Notes: a model not told the origin generated them from the sequence alone. 64,000 bases of DNA from Chloroflexota bacterium (GCA_026702615.1 JAPPBY010000035.1:28549-92548), one strand, 5' to 3'; positions 15,372-24,804 are shown, counted from the first letter of the stretch. Translations and numbers: made by a program.

Positions 15372-16196
15372 ATGCTGATCTTCAGTCGGTACAGCTACTG
15401 GGTCGGGGCCATGGTCGCCCTTGCTGTTCTGCTGGCGGTCGTGGGGCGCGCCGGCCTGCTCGATCCCGTCCAGGATGTCTTCCTGCGGGCTACTGGCCCC
15501 CTCGAGGAAGGAACCTCTTCGGTCTTCAGTCCCGTCGCCAGCTTCTTCAGCGATGTTGGCAGCATCGACCGGCTGCAGGAGGAAAACCGCCGCCTCCTCA
15601 GTGAGAACGAGACCCTGCGCAACCAGAACGCCGCCCTGCGCGCCGACAGCCTTCGACTCGCCGAGCTCGAGGAGGCCCTGGGCGTCGTCACGGCCGACCC
15701 TTCCGCCGAGCGGCTCGCGGCGGGAGTCCTCAGCCGCATCCAGGGCCCGCTCACGCGCGAGCTTCGCATCGATCGAGGGACCAACCACGGCGTGGTCGAG
15801 GGCAATCCCGTCCTTTCCGTGCAGGGAACGCTCATCGGGACGGTGACCGAAGCCCTGCCGTCGAGCTCGTTCGTGCGTCTCCTCACCGATAGCCGCAGCA
15901 GCGTCGCCGCCCAGGTCCGGGGAAGCCCTGCCGACGGTATCGCCAAGGGGAATGGCGGCGCCCTCAACTTCGAGCTGGTGGAGGGCGACGTGAACATCGG
16001 CGACACGATCGTCACCTCCGGCCTCGGGGGGACCTATCCGCCGGACATCCCGATCGGCGAGGTGACCGACATCCTCGGCGACACGCAGGATCCCTTCCCC
16101 ACCGTCCGCCTCCAGACCACGGTCCGTATCTCCACAACCCGCACCGTCCTCGTCATGACCAGCTTCACGCCGGCCCGCTTCCAGGTGGACGAGTGA
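15372..16196 (+). CDS. mreC: Rod shape-determining protein MreC
   Basis: MreC is a bitopic scaffold linking MreB to periplasmic wall synthases. Of its 274 residues, about 10-32 form one membrane segment (WVGAMVALAVLLAVVGRAGL). About 65-105 are a coiled coil that drives dimerisation (RLQEENRRLLSENETL onward), and from ~110 there is a beta-barrel region with LTRELRIDRGTNHGV, VLSVQGTLIGTV and a late TSGLGGTYPPDIPIG. It lies 18 bp after mreB and overlaps mreD at TGATG, so mreC and mreD are coupled. Confidence 0.95.
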   Translation: MLIFSRYSYWVGAMVALAVLLAVVGRAGLLDPVQDVFLRATGPLEEGTSSVFSPVASFFSDVGSIDRLQEENRRLLSENETLRNQNAALRADSLRLAELEEALGVVTADPSAERLAAGVLSRIQGPLTRELRIDRGTNHGVVEGNPVLSVQGTLIGTVTEALPSSSFVRLLTDSRSSVAAQVRGSPADGIAKGNGGALNFELVEGDVNIGDTIVTSGLGGTYPPDIPIGEVTDILGDTQDPFPTVRLQTTVRISTTRTVLVMTSFTPARFQVDE

Positions 16197-16717
16197 TGCG
16201 CATGCTGCTGACGGTCGTCCTTTTGCTGGCGACCATGCTCGCTCAGGTCGCGATCGCGCCGCTCTTCCCTTTCCTCGGCGCCGTCGTCGAGTTGCCGGTC
16301 GTCGTGCTGCTGCTGCTGGCCGTGTTCGCCGGCCCCCACGCCGTCATGATCGGCCTCCCCATCCTCGTCCTCTTCCTCGGCTTTTCCACGAATGTTGCGT
16401 TCGAGTGGCTCGTGGTCGCCTACCTGCCCCTCCTGCCCTGCGCCGCCTGGATTCAGCGCCACCGGGAAATCCCCCAGACCCCGTACGCCCTCGTGCTCGT
16501 CATGGTGATCGCCGCCGGAATCTGGGCGCGGGCTGTCTTGTCGGTCGTGGCCATGACGTCCGGCGCAAGCCTGGCCGTCGGCCCCCTCGTGACCGACATC
16601 CTCCTCACCGGCGTCGTGCTTGATGCGGCCGTCGTGTCGGTCGTCTACGCCCTCTGCCGGTGGGTCGGCTGGCCGGTGCGCTCCCTCGATCTGGAGCAGG
16701 CAGGGTTTGAGCCGTGA
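16193..16717 (+). CDS. mreD: Rod shape-determining membrane protein MreD
   Basis: A 174-residue polytopic membrane protein with about five hydrophobic segments (MLLTVVLLLATMLAQVAI, VVELPVVVLLLLAVFAG and others), matching MreD in size, hydropathy and position. The start may be GTG 16193 or ATG 16196; both overlap the mreC stop. Sequence conservation in MreD is low, so the call depends mainly on operon position between mreC and mrdA. It is thought to complete the MreBCD complex in the elongasome. Its stop overlaps the mrdA GTG by 4 bp. Confidence 0.88.
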   Translation: MMRMLLTVVLLLATMLAQVAIAPLFPFLGAVVELPVVVLLLLAVFAGPHAVMIGLPILVLFLGFSTNVAFEWLVVAYLPLLPCAAWIQRHREIPQTPYALVLVMVIAAGIWARAVLSVVAMTSGASLAVGPLVTDILLTGVVLDAAVVSVVYALCRWVGWPVRSLDLEQAGFEP

Positions 16718-18621
16718 GCGCCATCGGCGACCGCCGCGTCGACCCCGGGCTGAGCCGCAACCGCCCCCACGGCAACGTGGGCGTCCTGCGCATCGCCGTC
16801 GTCGTCCTCTTCCTTGTCCTTGGCGCCCGCCTCGTCCAGATGCAGCTCGTCGACGGCGCCGATTACGCCGAGCGCTCGGACCTCAACCGCATCATCGTCG
16901 AGAGCGTTTCCCCCACCCGCGGCCTCATCTTCGACCGCAACGGGCAGCCCCTCGTGCAGAACAGCGGCTCCTTCACCGCGCTCATCACCCCCGGCTTCCT
17001 CCCCGACGACCCCGGAAGCCGCTACCGCCTCTACCTGTACCTCGAGGACCTGCTCGGCATCCCCGCCCTCCAGATCGAGGAAGCCGTTACCGCCGCGGAG
17101 GAGCGCGGCCAGCGCGACCTTCCCCTCCCCATCGCCCGCGCCCTCGACCGGGAGACTGCGCTCATGCTCGAGCAGGTCGCGGCCGACCTCCCCGGCGTCA
17201 CCCTCTCCGTCGAGCCGCGGCGCGTCTATCCCGGTGGTCCCGAGTTCAGCCACATCCTCGGGTATGTCGGCCCCCAGTCCCCCGACGAGTGGCGCGTGCT
17301 CCAGGAAGACGGCTACGCCTACAACGAGGTCGTCGGCAAGGTCGGCGTCGAGGCCCGCTACGAGGCCGCCCTGCGCGGGACCCCGGGCACGTCCATTACC
17401 GAGGTCGACGCCCAGGGCGAACTCATTACCACTATCGAACGCACGGACCCGGAGGGGGGCCGCGGCATCCTCCTCTCCATCGACTCCGACCTGCAGCGTT
17501 ACGTGTACGAGCTCCTTATCAACACGATGGGCGAAGCCACCACCGCCGCCGCCGTCGTCATGAGCCCGGTCACCGGCGAGATCTACGCCATCGTGTCGGT
17601 CCCCACCTACGACAACAACATCTTCTCCCTGCCCGATCCGGCCGAGGAGTACCAGGCCCTCCTGGACGACCCCCGCATCCCCCTCCTCCACCAGGCCCTC
17701 AGTCCCATCGCCCCCGGCTCGACGTTCAAGATCATCACCGCCGCCGCTGCCCTCCAGGAGGGCAACGTCACGCGCTACACGCGGCGCGACGTCGATAGCA
17801 GCGTGCTCGAGTTCATTGGCGAAGACGGTCAGCCCTACTACTTCTACGACTGGCGCGTCCATGGCGACATCGACCTCGTCGAGGCCATCTCCTGGTCGTC
17901 CAACATCTACTTCTACATGGCCTCCTGCGGGATTCCCCAGGAGGGAATCGCGGGACTCGGGTCTAACACCGAGCAGTCGGCCATCGTCCTCGGCTACTAC
18001 GCCCGCAGCTTCGGCCTCGGCCAGGTCACCGGTCTCGATATCGCCAGCACGGAGTCACCCGGCGTCATTCCCAGCCCCGAGTGGAAGCGCCGCGTCCGCA
18101 GCGGTCCCCTCTTCAACCCCGAGGACCGCGACTGGTATCTCGCCGACACCTGCTTCATGGGCATTGGCCAGGGCGATGTCACGGCCACGCCCCTGCAGAT
18201 CGCCGTCGCCACTGCCGCCATCGCCAACGGCGGCTACCTCCTTGAGCCCTATGTGACGCGGCAGATTCTCGGCTCCGATGGAACGCTCCTCTCGACCACC
18301 GAGCCGTCGCGGGAGCGCGTTCCGGTCGACGAGGAGCACCTCGCCGTCATCCGCCAGGGGATGCGCCAGTCCGTCATCGATGGCGCCGCCCGCCTCGCGG
18401 CCCTTCCTGACACCCTCGTCGCCGGCAAGACCGGGACCGCCGAGTTCGTCGACCCCGAGGACGGTGAGACCAAGGACCGCGCCTGGTTCACCGGCTTCGC
18501 CCCGTACCACAATCCCCAGGTCGTCGTGACTGTCTTCTACGACCTCGGCGTGGGCGGCACCAAGGCCGCGCCCACCGCTGCCGACATCATGGGCTACTTC
18601 CTGGAGAACGTTGAACCATGA
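16714..18621 (+). CDS. mrdA: Penicillin-binding protein 2 (elongasome transpeptidase)
   Basis: PBP2 cross-links peptidoglycan during elongation, working with RodA. It has 635 residues: a cytoplasmic tail, one TM (about 27-47, LRIAVVVLFLVLGARLV), a dimerisation or pedestal region (ESVSPTRGLIFDRNGQPLVQN), and a transpeptidase domain. The active-site motifs are SxxK as S336-T-F-K339, SxN in ISWSSNIYFY, and KTG at 572-574 (AGKTGTAEF). It overlaps both mreD and rodA by 4 bp, so it is translated with its partner glycosyltransferase. Confidence 0.96.
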   Translation: MSAIGDRRVDPGLSRNRPHGNVGVLRIAVVVLFLVLGARLVQMQLVDGADYAERSDLNRIIVESVSPTRGLIFDRNGQPLVQNSGSFTALITPGFLPDDPGSRYRLYLYLEDLLGIPALQIEEAVTAAEERGQRDLPLPIARALDRETALMLEQVAADLPGVTLSVEPRRVYPGGPEFSHILGYVGPQSPDEWRVLQEDGYAYNEVVGKVGVEARYEAALRGTPGTSITEVDAQGELITTIERTDPEGGRGILLSIDSDLQRYVYELLINTMGEATTAAAVVMSPVTGEIYAIVSVPTYDNNIFSLPDPAEEYQALLDDPRIPLLHQALSPIAPGSTFKIITAAAALQEGNVTRYTRRDVDSSVLEFIGEDGQPYYFYDWRVHGDIDLVEAISWSSNIYFYMASCGIPQEGIAGLGSNTEQSAIVLGYYARSFGLGQVTGLDIASTESPGVIPSPEWKRRVRSGPLFNPEDRDWYLADTCFMGIGQGDVTATPLQIAVATAAIANGGYLLEPYVTRQILGSDGTLLSTTEPSRERVPVDEEHLAVIRQGMRQSVIDGAARLAALPDTLVAGKTGTAEFVDPEDGETKDRAWFTGFAPYHNPQVVVTVFYDLGVGGTKAAPTAADIMGYFLENVEP

Positions 18622-19754
18622 GCCGTTTCGGGGTCGAAGGGTCACTCCGCGCATGGGACCGCTTCGATGCGATCCTTGCCCTGACCGCGCTCGCGCTCGT
18701 CGGTTACGGCCTCGTGCTCATCTACAGCGGCAGCCTCGGGTCCTACGACGGCCCCACCGCCAGCCTCGAGAATCCTGTCGTCCGGCAGGGCCTCTTCGCC
18801 CTCATCGCCATCGGCGCGATGTTCATCATCTCCCGCTTCGATTACCACGTGCTCCTGCACTACGCCTGGTGGCTCTACGGCGCCTCCATCCTCCTCCTGC
18901 TCGTCCTCATCCCCATCGGCCAGACGGACTTCGGCTCGACGCGCTGGTTCGCCCTTGGCCCCATCCAGTTCCAGCCCTCCGAGTTCGCCAAGATCGCCAC
19001 CATCCTCCTGCTCGCCCGCTTCCTCAGCGAGCAGGGCGGCGATGCCCGGGACCTGCGCGTGCTCGGCGGCTCGCTTGCCATCACCGCGCCCGTCCTGCTA
19101 CTTGTCTTCATCCAGCCCGACCTCGGTACGACCATCATCTTCGCGGCCATCTGGCTCGGGATGGTCGTGGTCGCCGGCATCCAGCGGCGCCACATGCTCT
19201 TCTTCGGCGCCGTCTTCCTCGCCGTCCTCCCCTTCCTGTGGACCTTCACCGTGGCCGACTACCAGATCGAACGCATCTCCGTGCTCTTCGATGCGGAGGA
19301 GGACCCGCTCGATGCCGGCTACAACCCCATCCAGTCACAGATCGCCGTCGGCTCGGGACAGCTCCTCGGAAAGGGCCTCACAAACGGGGAACAGACCCAG
19401 CTCGACTTCCTCAAGGTCAAGACCAAGGACTTCATCTTCAGCGTCCTCGGAGAGGAGCTCGGCTTCGTCGGCGCGATGGCCCTCTTTGCGCTCTTCATCC
19501 TCTTATTGATGCGAGGGATACGCGCTGCCCAGATCGCGGGCGACATTCCCGGCCAGCTCATAGCCGCGGGCATCGTGATCACGATCCTCATGCAGGCCTA
19601 CATCAACATCGCCGTCAACCTCAGCATCTTCCCCGTCACCGGCCTCCCCCTGCCCTTCGTAAGCCAGGGCGGAAGCTCCCTCCTCACCCTCTTCCTCGGC
19701 CTCGGCATCATCCAGAGCATCGTCATGCGCCACCGCGCCTACCGACAGTTCTGA
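18618..19754 (+). CDS. rodA: SEDS peptidoglycan glycosyltransferase RodA
   Basis: RodA polymerises lipid II into glycan strands with PBP2. It has 378 residues and about ten membrane segments. SEDS landmarks include RWFALGPIQFQPSEFAKIA, VFIQPDLGTTIIFAAIW (with the catalytic-loop region GYNPIQSQIAVGSGQLLGKG in the large extracellular loop) and PVTGLPLPFVSQGGSSLL near the C-terminus. The position after mrdA in a shape operon separates it from the division paralog FtsW. It converges on a P450 gene 42 bp away. Confidence 0.96.
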   Translation: MSRFGVEGSLRAWDRFDAILALTALALVGYGLVLIYSGSLGSYDGPTASLENPVVRQGLFALIAIGAMFIISRFDYHVLLHYAWWLYGASILLLLVLIPIGQTDFGSTRWFALGPIQFQPSEFAKIATILLLARFLSEQGGDARDLRVLGGSLAITAPVLLLVFIQPDLGTTIIFAAIWLGMVVVAGIQRRHMLFFGAVFLAVLPFLWTFTVADYQIERISVLFDAEEDPLDAGYNPIQSQIAVGSGQLLGKGLTNGEQTQLDFLKVKTKDFIFSVLGEELGFVGAMALFALFILLLMRGIRAAQIAGDIPGQLIAAGIVITILMQAYINIAVNLSIFPVTGLPLPFVSQGGSSLLTLFLGLGIIQSIVMRHRAYRQF

Positions 19755-19796
19755 CTTTCTGGACCGGAAGCGGCAGTTCGGGGGCGACCGGGTCGT

Positions 19797-21122
19797 TCAG
19801 TTGGCCGCTGGCTCAAACGTCACGTTCAGCTCAAGAAGCCCGAACATCCGGCCGGGAAGGTGCTTGAAGGTGTTCTTCCCGTCCGCCAGCCCAATCGACT
19901 CGAAACGATCGAGCCAGGCGTTCACCGCGATGTTCTGCTCCAGCCGGGAGAGTCCCGCTCCCGGGCAGTTCCGGGGCCCCTGCGAGAACGTGAGGTGACG
20001 GCCAGGGTTGGGCCGAGCGAGGTCGATGCTGTCGGCCTGCGGGAACGTGTCCTCGTCCCTGTTTCCGGCGCCGTAGCGAACGTGCAGCAGGGAGCCTGCT
20101 GGAATCGTCACGTCCTGGAACTCGACATCTTGCGCGGCCAGGCGGCTTGAACTGCCCTGGGTCGGGGCGTACACGCGCAGGGCCTCTTCCACAAAGAAGC
20201 GGACCTTGCTTCGGTCGCGCTTGAGCTCTGCCCAGATAGCGGGTGTCTGGGCGAGGAGGAGCCACTCCGACGTCAACGCGAACTGCGTCGTCTCGTTGCC
20301 GCCGATGTGCATCCCGAATGCAACGGACACGATCTCGCCGTCCGTCAGCTTGCGTCCCTCGTACTCCACCTGGGTCAGGAACGAGAGCATGTCGTTCCCG
20401 GGATTGCGCCGCTTCTCGTCCGCCTGCTCCTTGAGGTACTGCTGGAACTCCACGAGGGCCTGCGCGTTCTCGACCTCCTCGGCGGGCGGGAGCTCATCCC
20501 TGTGGTTGATGAAGTAGACGAAGCGGCGGACCTGCGCTTCCTCGAATGCCTTGAGTCTTGGCATGTCCTCGAGCGGCAGCCCGAGGATCGTCGTGATCAC
20601 GCGCTGCGGGAGCGGCTGTGCGAACTCCCGGACCAGCTCCGCCTCGGTTCGGCTGTCCCAGCCGTCGAGAAGCGTGTCGACCTGGGACTGGATCATGTCC
20701 GCGTGTTGCTCGGCGCCCACCGGGCCAACCCACGGATCGGTGAGCTGCAGGCGGTGTTGTTTGTGCGACTCGAGGTCGGGGCGTAGCGACTGCCGCGCAT
20801 CGGCCGGCGTCCCGTAGCCCGTCTCGCGGAAGATCTCCGCGGCCTCGTCGCTCGCCTGCCTGAGATCAGACGGAGGGAACGTCTCGGGGTCCCGGATGAT
20901 GCGGGAGATGTCGGCGTATTTGGTGATTACATAAGCGTCTGTGCCGGGCAGCTTGCCGCCTCCCGGAATTTTCAGGACCGGCGCCTGCTCGTGGAGCAGG
21001 GAGTACGCCTCGTACCAGTGCTCCTGTGATCCGGGGGCGAAGAGGTCGACGTCCTCCACCTGCACCGGGCACGCCATCTCGGCGTTCAACATCTTCAGGT
21101 CGTGTGCTGACTGTGTGGACAT
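19797..21122 (-). CDS. Cytochrome P450
   Basis: A 441-residue soluble bacterial P450 monooxygenase. The heme-thiolate loop is the canonical FSQGPRNCPGAG near residue 385. The K-helix ExxR is FVEEALRVYAP. The I-helix oxygen-activation motif is MHIGGNETTQFALT. Such class I enzymes need a ferredoxin and reductase, and none is adjacent. The N-terminal region is short and lacks a membrane anchor. It diverges from another P450 at 21324 across about 200 bp. The two are not near-identical, so this is not a recent duplication. The substrate is unknown. Confidence 0.93.
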   Translation of the reverse strand: MSTQSAHDLKMLNAEMACPVQVEDVDLFAPGSQEHWYEAYSLLHEQAPVLKIPGGGKLPGTDAYVITKYADISRIIRDPETFPPSDLRQASDEAAEIFRETGYGTPADARQSLRPDLESHKQHRLQLTDPWVGPVGAEQHADMIQSQVDTLLDGWDSRTEAELVREFAQPLPQRVITTILGLPLEDMPRLKAFEEAQVRRFVYFINHRDELPPAEEVENAQALVEFQQYLKEQADEKRRNPGNDMLSFLTQVEYEGRKLTDGEIVSVAFGMHIGGNETTQFALTSEWLLLAQTPAIWAELKRDRSKVRFFVEEALRVYAPTQGSSSRLAAQDVEFQDVTIPAGSLLHVRYGAGNRDEDTFPQADSIDLARPNPGRHLTFSQGPRNCPGAGLSRLEQNIAVNAWLDRFESIGLADGKNTFKHLPGRMFGLLELNVTFEPAAN

Positions 21123-21323
21123 GGCGCAGGCCTCCCTCCGCCTGGTTCGCTGCCGCTCGGACAGGCTTTCCTGGTGGAACCGCTGTAGCCCATTCTATGC
21201 CCCTAGGGGAGTGCTACTGGACAGTCCTGACTTCCAGGCAGGAGGACAGCAGGCCAGGCTCGCCCGGCGCACTCCCGGATGGCGCACACTATGCGGAGAA
21301 CCGGAGCCCGGACGGGGGACACC

Positions 21324-22583
21324 ATGTCGCTCACCACGCCCTCAACTGCGGAGTCGAAACCAGAAGACACCATCATCGATGCGAGTGAGTTCGACTCGCC
21401 CGGCTTTCTGCAAGACCCGCACCCGCTCTACCGACGGCTCCGGAAGCACCACCCCGTCTACCACGACCGTCTGCACAACCAGTGGCACGTCACCCGGTAC
21501 TGGGACCTCGTCGAGGTGTTCCGCGACGAGGAGGCCTTCGGCACCCGGCCCCACAGCTACGAGACCGACGGAGTGCTCGGGCCGACGATGCTGAGCCTCG
21601 GCGGCGCCGAGCACGCGGCCCAGCGCAACCTCGTGAGTGACGCGCTGGTTGGCCGCAAGCTCGACGCCTTCACCCCTATCGTTCGAGATGTGGCCCGTTC
21701 GCTTGTCGAGGGCTTCGCCGACCGGCGCGAGGTCAACCTCACGCAGCAGTTCACGAGCCAGCTCCCCATCCGCGTAATCATGGCGATGCTCGGCCTGCCC
21801 ATGGAGGACTTTGCCCTGTTTCAGCGCTGGTACCGGCAGTTCATGATGGGGATGGGCTGGGCCGACGACACCCGAGCCGTCGCGCTCGCGGCCCGCGCCG
21901 AGTACGAGGAATACATGACGCCCTTCCTCGAGGTGCGGCGCCGCACCCTCGGCGACGACCTGACCTCGCGGCTCATCCGCGAGGGTGTTCCCGACCCGGC
22001 GATCAAGACCTTTGTCTCGCTCCTGCTCTCAGGCGGCGGCGAAACGACGGACAAGGCCATGGGCAACATGTGGTGGCACGTGCTCCAGGAGCCCGAGCTG
22101 GTCGCCCGCCTCGAGGCCGACCACTCCCTCCTGGATGCCTACTTCAGCGAGACGATGCGCCACTCCCCACCCGTCCACCGCGAGGACCGAGGCGCCACGC
22201 GTGACGTCGAGCTTGCGGGCGTCGCGATTCCCTACGGGGCGGTCGTGCGGTGCTGGCTTGCCTCAGGCAACCGTGACGACACCGTCTTCGACGACCCCGA
22301 TACCTTCGACCCGTTCCGCGGCGACCTCTACTCCGAACGGGACCTGCGTGCCGGCTACTTCCGGGACGGGCTCTTCGGCCACCTCGGCTTCGGTCTGGGC
22401 CGGCACTTCTGCATCGGCTACCAGCTCGCCCGGCGCGAGGCGGTTGTCGGGGCCCAGGAGCTGCTGCGGGTCATGAAGTCGCCGCGCCTCTCGAATGAAC
22501 AGATGGATGTCATCAAGGCCCGTAAGCGCGACGGCAGCATCCGCTCGGTGGCGGACCTTCACATGGAGTTCGACCTGCGCTGA
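21324..22583 (+). CDS. Cytochrome P450
   Basis: A 419-residue P450. The ATG at 21324 is used; an upstream in-frame start at 21279 adds 15 unlikely residues. The opening EFDSPGFLQDPHPLYRRLRKHHPVY is typical of soluble bacterial CYPs. The I-helix is LLLSGGGETTDKAMGN, the K-helix is YFSETMRHSPP, and the heme loop is HLGFGLGRHFCIGYQLARREA cut here to its core FGLGRHFCIG, fully canonical. It is followed 61 bp later by an AlkD-type gene. No redox partner is nearby. Confidence 0.93.
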   Translation: MSLTTPSTAESKPEDTIIDASEFDSPGFLQDPHPLYRRLRKHHPVYHDRLHNQWHVTRYWDLVEVFRDEEAFGTRPHSYETDGVLGPTMLSLGGAEHAAQRNLVSDALVGRKLDAFTPIVRDVARSLVEGFADRREVNLTQQFTSQLPIRVIMAMLGLPMEDFALFQRWYRQFMMGMGWADDTRAVALAARAEYEEYMTPFLEVRRRTLGDDLTSRLIREGVPDPAIKTFVSLLLSGGGETTDKAMGNMWWHVLQEPELVARLEADHSLLDAYFSETMRHSPPVHREDRGATRDVELAGVAIPYGAVVRCWLASGNRDDTVFDDPDTFDPFRGDLYSERDLRAGYFRDGLFGHLGFGLGRHFCIGYQLARREAVVGAQELLRVMKSPRLSNEQMDVIKARKRDGSIRSVADLHMEFDLR

Positions 22584-22644
22584 TTGCGGAAGCGACTATG
22601 AGCGGGAGAACGAACATGGCGAGCCGAGTGGAAGGGGCGATGGC

Positions 22645-23322
22645 ATGAGCCACAGTTCGGAATCGGTACTGGCCTGGCTCCGGGAAAACAGCTCGGAAGA
22701 TGCCCGCGAAGGGATGTTGCGCTACGGCATTCCCAACGAGCGTGCCTTCGGACTCGCGATGCGCGACATGAAGACCTACGCGAAGCAGATCGGAAAGGAC
22801 CATGACCTGGCGCTCACCCTGTGGGAGTCAGGTTGGTACGAGGCTCGAACGGTCGCCGTGTTTATCGCCGAGCCCTCCGCGACGACGAGCGCGCAGATGG
22901 ACGCCTGGGCCGCCGACTTCGACAGCTGGGCGATCTGCGACACCGCCTGCTTTCACCTGTTCGATCGCACCCGTCACGCCTGGGGCAAGGTGCCGAAATG
23001 GGCCCGGGCGCGGGGCGAGTTCAAGAAGCGCGCCGCCTTCGCGCTGCTCTGGGGCCTCAGTGGCCACGACAAGGAAGCGGAGGACCAACGTTTCGTGGAC
23101 GCCCTGAAATGGATCGAACACGGCGCGCAGGACGAACGGCTCTACGTGAAGAAGTCCGTGGACATGGCCCTGCGTGCGATCGGGAAACGGAACCGCACGC
23201 TGAACGACGCTGCCCGCGACGTCGCCGCCCAACTGGCGGCGGACCCGGCGCCGGCGCCCAGTTGGATCGGCCGCCACGCCCTCCGCGAACTGGAATCGGA
23301 GCGCGTCCAGTCGAAACTTTGA
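22645..23322 (+). CDS. AlkD-like DNA alkylation repair glycosylase
   Basis: A 225-residue all-helical HEAT-like repeat protein of the DNA_alkylation family. AlkD enzymes remove N3/N7-alkylated purines without flipping the base. The catalytic Trp-x3-Asp pair appears as W95 and D99 in DSWAICDTACFHLF, the same spacing as the catalytic W109/D113 of Bacillus AlkD. Other landmarks are GIPNERAFGLAMRDMK and YVKKSVDMALRAIGKRN. The ATG at 22645 is chosen because the long in-frame extension upstream overlaps the P450. Its stop is 11 bp before the first 66-bp att-like repeat, so it marks the chromosome side of the proposed integration site. Confidence 0.88.
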   Translation: MSHSSESVLAWLRENSSEDAREGMLRYGIPNERAFGLAMRDMKTYAKQIGKDHDLALTLWESGWYEARTVAVFIAEPSATTSAQMDAWAADFDSWAICDTACFHLFDRTRHAWGKVPKWARARGEFKKRAAFALLWGLSGHDKEAEDQRFVDALKWIEHGAQDERLYVKKSVDMALRAIGKRNRTLNDAARDVAAQLAADPAPAPSWIGRHALRELESERVQSKL

Positions 23323-23333
23323 GGGCGGAGGGT

Positions 23334-23399
23334 TGGCTGGCCAAAGGCGACTGTACTGCGAACCTTCGAACTGGCGGTTGGCCTGTAGGGAATCACCCC
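23334..23399 (+). repeat. 66-bp att-like direct repeat, copy 1 (proposed attL)
   Basis: Starts TGGCTGGCCAAAGGCG and ends GGAATCACCCC. It matches 32723-32788 at 63 of 66 positions, with no similarity on either side. It contains a dyad: GGCCAA near the left and TTGGCC near the right, 45 bp end to end, the size and symmetry expected of a serine-integrase attachment arm. The first six bases TGGCTG equal the CCA-end of tRNA-Gln at 53431-53436. Confidence 0.7.
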
Positions 23400-23821
23400 C
23401 AGCCACTGTGCAACAGGGCCTGAAAGGGATTTCACCCTTGAAACCATGCTTGCGGAGCAGCTCCCCTGGCGCGGCACTGCAGGCTAGGGTGGCGAGTCGG
23501 GTGTGATGGTCTGCCGAAAAGACACCCCTGCACAGGGGAGCTGACACCGGTTTGACAACGGCGCTCGTGCGAAGTGGGGTGTGCTCGGCTCTTCGTGACA
23601 CTCCCCTTCTGAGGTCGCTAGCTGCATCGGTCCCGCTATTCGCTCAGTTGCCTGCAGGGCTTCCTCGATCCAGGTCCGTTGCGATACTCCCCAACCCAAC
23701 GATTCCGACTCGCGACGGGCGATGTCTCGTTGGGCGACCCGCCCCATCTGTGGAACGGCCGCGTACTAGGGCGATCGTCAAGGGGAACAGGGTGACACCC
23801 TGTACGGAACAAGAGGTTCGA
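23400..23821. other. Gene-poor stretch with two inverted repeats
   Basis: No convincing gene is seen. ORFs of 71-116 codons run through it on both strands but show no family motif or ribosome site. Two structures stand out: an 11-bp perfect inverted repeat (CAGCTCCCCTG at 23458-23468 and its complement at 23533-23543) and a 17-base palindrome ACAGGGTGACACCCTGT at 23787-23803, just beyond the permease stop. It forms the left end of element 1. Confidence 0.5.
23787..23803. repeat. 17-bp perfect dyad
   Basis: ACAGGGTG-A-CACCCTGT, a perfect 8-bp dyad about one central base. It lies 19 bp beyond the stop of the minus-strand permease gene. The single-base centre suits a protein-binding operator more than a hairpin terminator; there is no T-tract. 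Confidence 0.4.
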
Positions 23822-24802
23822 CTAGAGGCCCGAGCCACGTTGCCTTGGATCGAGGACATCCCTCAGCCCGTCGCCGAGCAGATTGAATCCGAGCACCGCT
23901 AGCGTGATCGCCCCACCGGCGGCAAGGCTCATCATCGGCTTGCTGTCGAGGAATGCCCGCCCGTCGGCGACCATCCCTCCCCAGCTCGGTCCGGGAACGC
24001 TCAGATTCAGGAAGGAGAGGCCGGCCTCAGCGAGGATGTTCGTCCCGATCGAGGCCGAGAAGATGACGATCATTGGGCCGACAACGTTGGGGGCTATGTG
24101 GCGCCCCATGATTCGGCCCTGCCCCGCCCCGATAGAGCGGGCGGCTTCGACGAACACTTCGGCACGCAGCACAAGTGTTGCGGAGCGGACGAGCCTCGTG
24201 ACGGGCCCGACCCCGAGCACAGCCAGTGCCACGATCGTGAGTTGGGTACTGGGCTCTCCCGTCTGCACCAGCAGAAGAAGAAGGACAAGCGCCGGGATTG
24301 CGAGGAGCGCATCTATTATGCGCTGGATCGCAAGGTCGACGGTCCCTCCCAGATAGCCGGATATGATGCCGATCACGGCTCCGATCATCGCAGCCACCGC
24401 CGATGCACTGACTCCTACCGTCACGGACAGTCGAGCGCCGTGAACCATCCGCGTAAGGAGATCCCTGCCAAACTCGTCGGTTCCCAGCGGATGCTCCCAA
24501 CTCGGACCCGAGAGGAGCGCGAGTCGAGTCGGATTCGACGCCTGGAGGTTCGTCGGGTCTTCGTTGTCGGGGTCGTAGTGTGGATTTTCCTCGCTAAACA
24601 CGTCGTCGTCCCCGTAGGGGGCGACGTACGGCCCGAACACCCCCACCACCACGACGGCGGCGGCGAAGACGGCCCCGATGGTTGCCAGCTTCTTCCGCCT
24701 CGCGAACCACGCGAGACTGGTGAAGACCAGCATGACGGGCGATCGCCGCTCAGCGCCAAACTCATGCGCCAGTGGCTGGGGAGTCGGTTCAACTCGTCCC
24801 AT
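23822..24802 (-). CDS. ABC transporter permease, DppC/OppC type
   Basis: A 326-residue inner-membrane permease of the peptide/nickel uptake class. An N-terminal TM (residues ~40-62, LATIGAVFAAAVVVVGVFGPYVAPYG) is followed by the DppC landmark HPLGTDEFGRDLLTRMVHGARLS, shown by its core LGTDEFGRDLL. Five more TMs follow, then the cytoplasmic EAA loop EAARSIGAGQGRIMGRHIAPN that docks the ATPase, and SVPGPSWGGMVADGR near the end. The gene begins 3 bp after the dppB-like stop. No ATPase gene (DppD/F) adjoins it, so it must borrow one from elsewhere or be incomplete. Confidence 0.92.
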   Translation of the reverse strand: MGRVEPTPQPLAHEFGAERRSPVMLVFTSLAWFARRKKLATIGAVFAAAVVVVGVFGPYVAPYGDDDVFSEENPHYDPDNEDPTNLQASNPTRLALLSGPSWEHPLGTDEFGRDLLTRMVHGARLSVTVGVSASAVAAMIGAVIGIISGYLGGTVDLAIQRIIDALLAIPALVLLLLLVQTGEPSTQLTIVALAVLGVGPVTRLVRSATLVLRAEVFVEAARSIGAGQGRIMGRHIAPNVVGPMIVIFSASIGTNILAEAGLSFLNLSVPGPSWGGMVADGRAFLDSKPMMSLAAGGAITLAVLGFNLLGDGLRDVLDPRQRGSGL

Positions 24803-24804
24803 GT

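Noticed and set aside
23334..23399. The 66-bp repeat as an insertion-sequence end or REP element
   Set aside because: Only two copies are seen, both in direct orientation and one fused to a recombinase end; an attachment arm explains the junctions better.
23552..23902. 116-codon plus-strand ORF at the left end of element 1
   Set aside because: No ribosome site, no motif, and it runs into the permease gene on the other strand.
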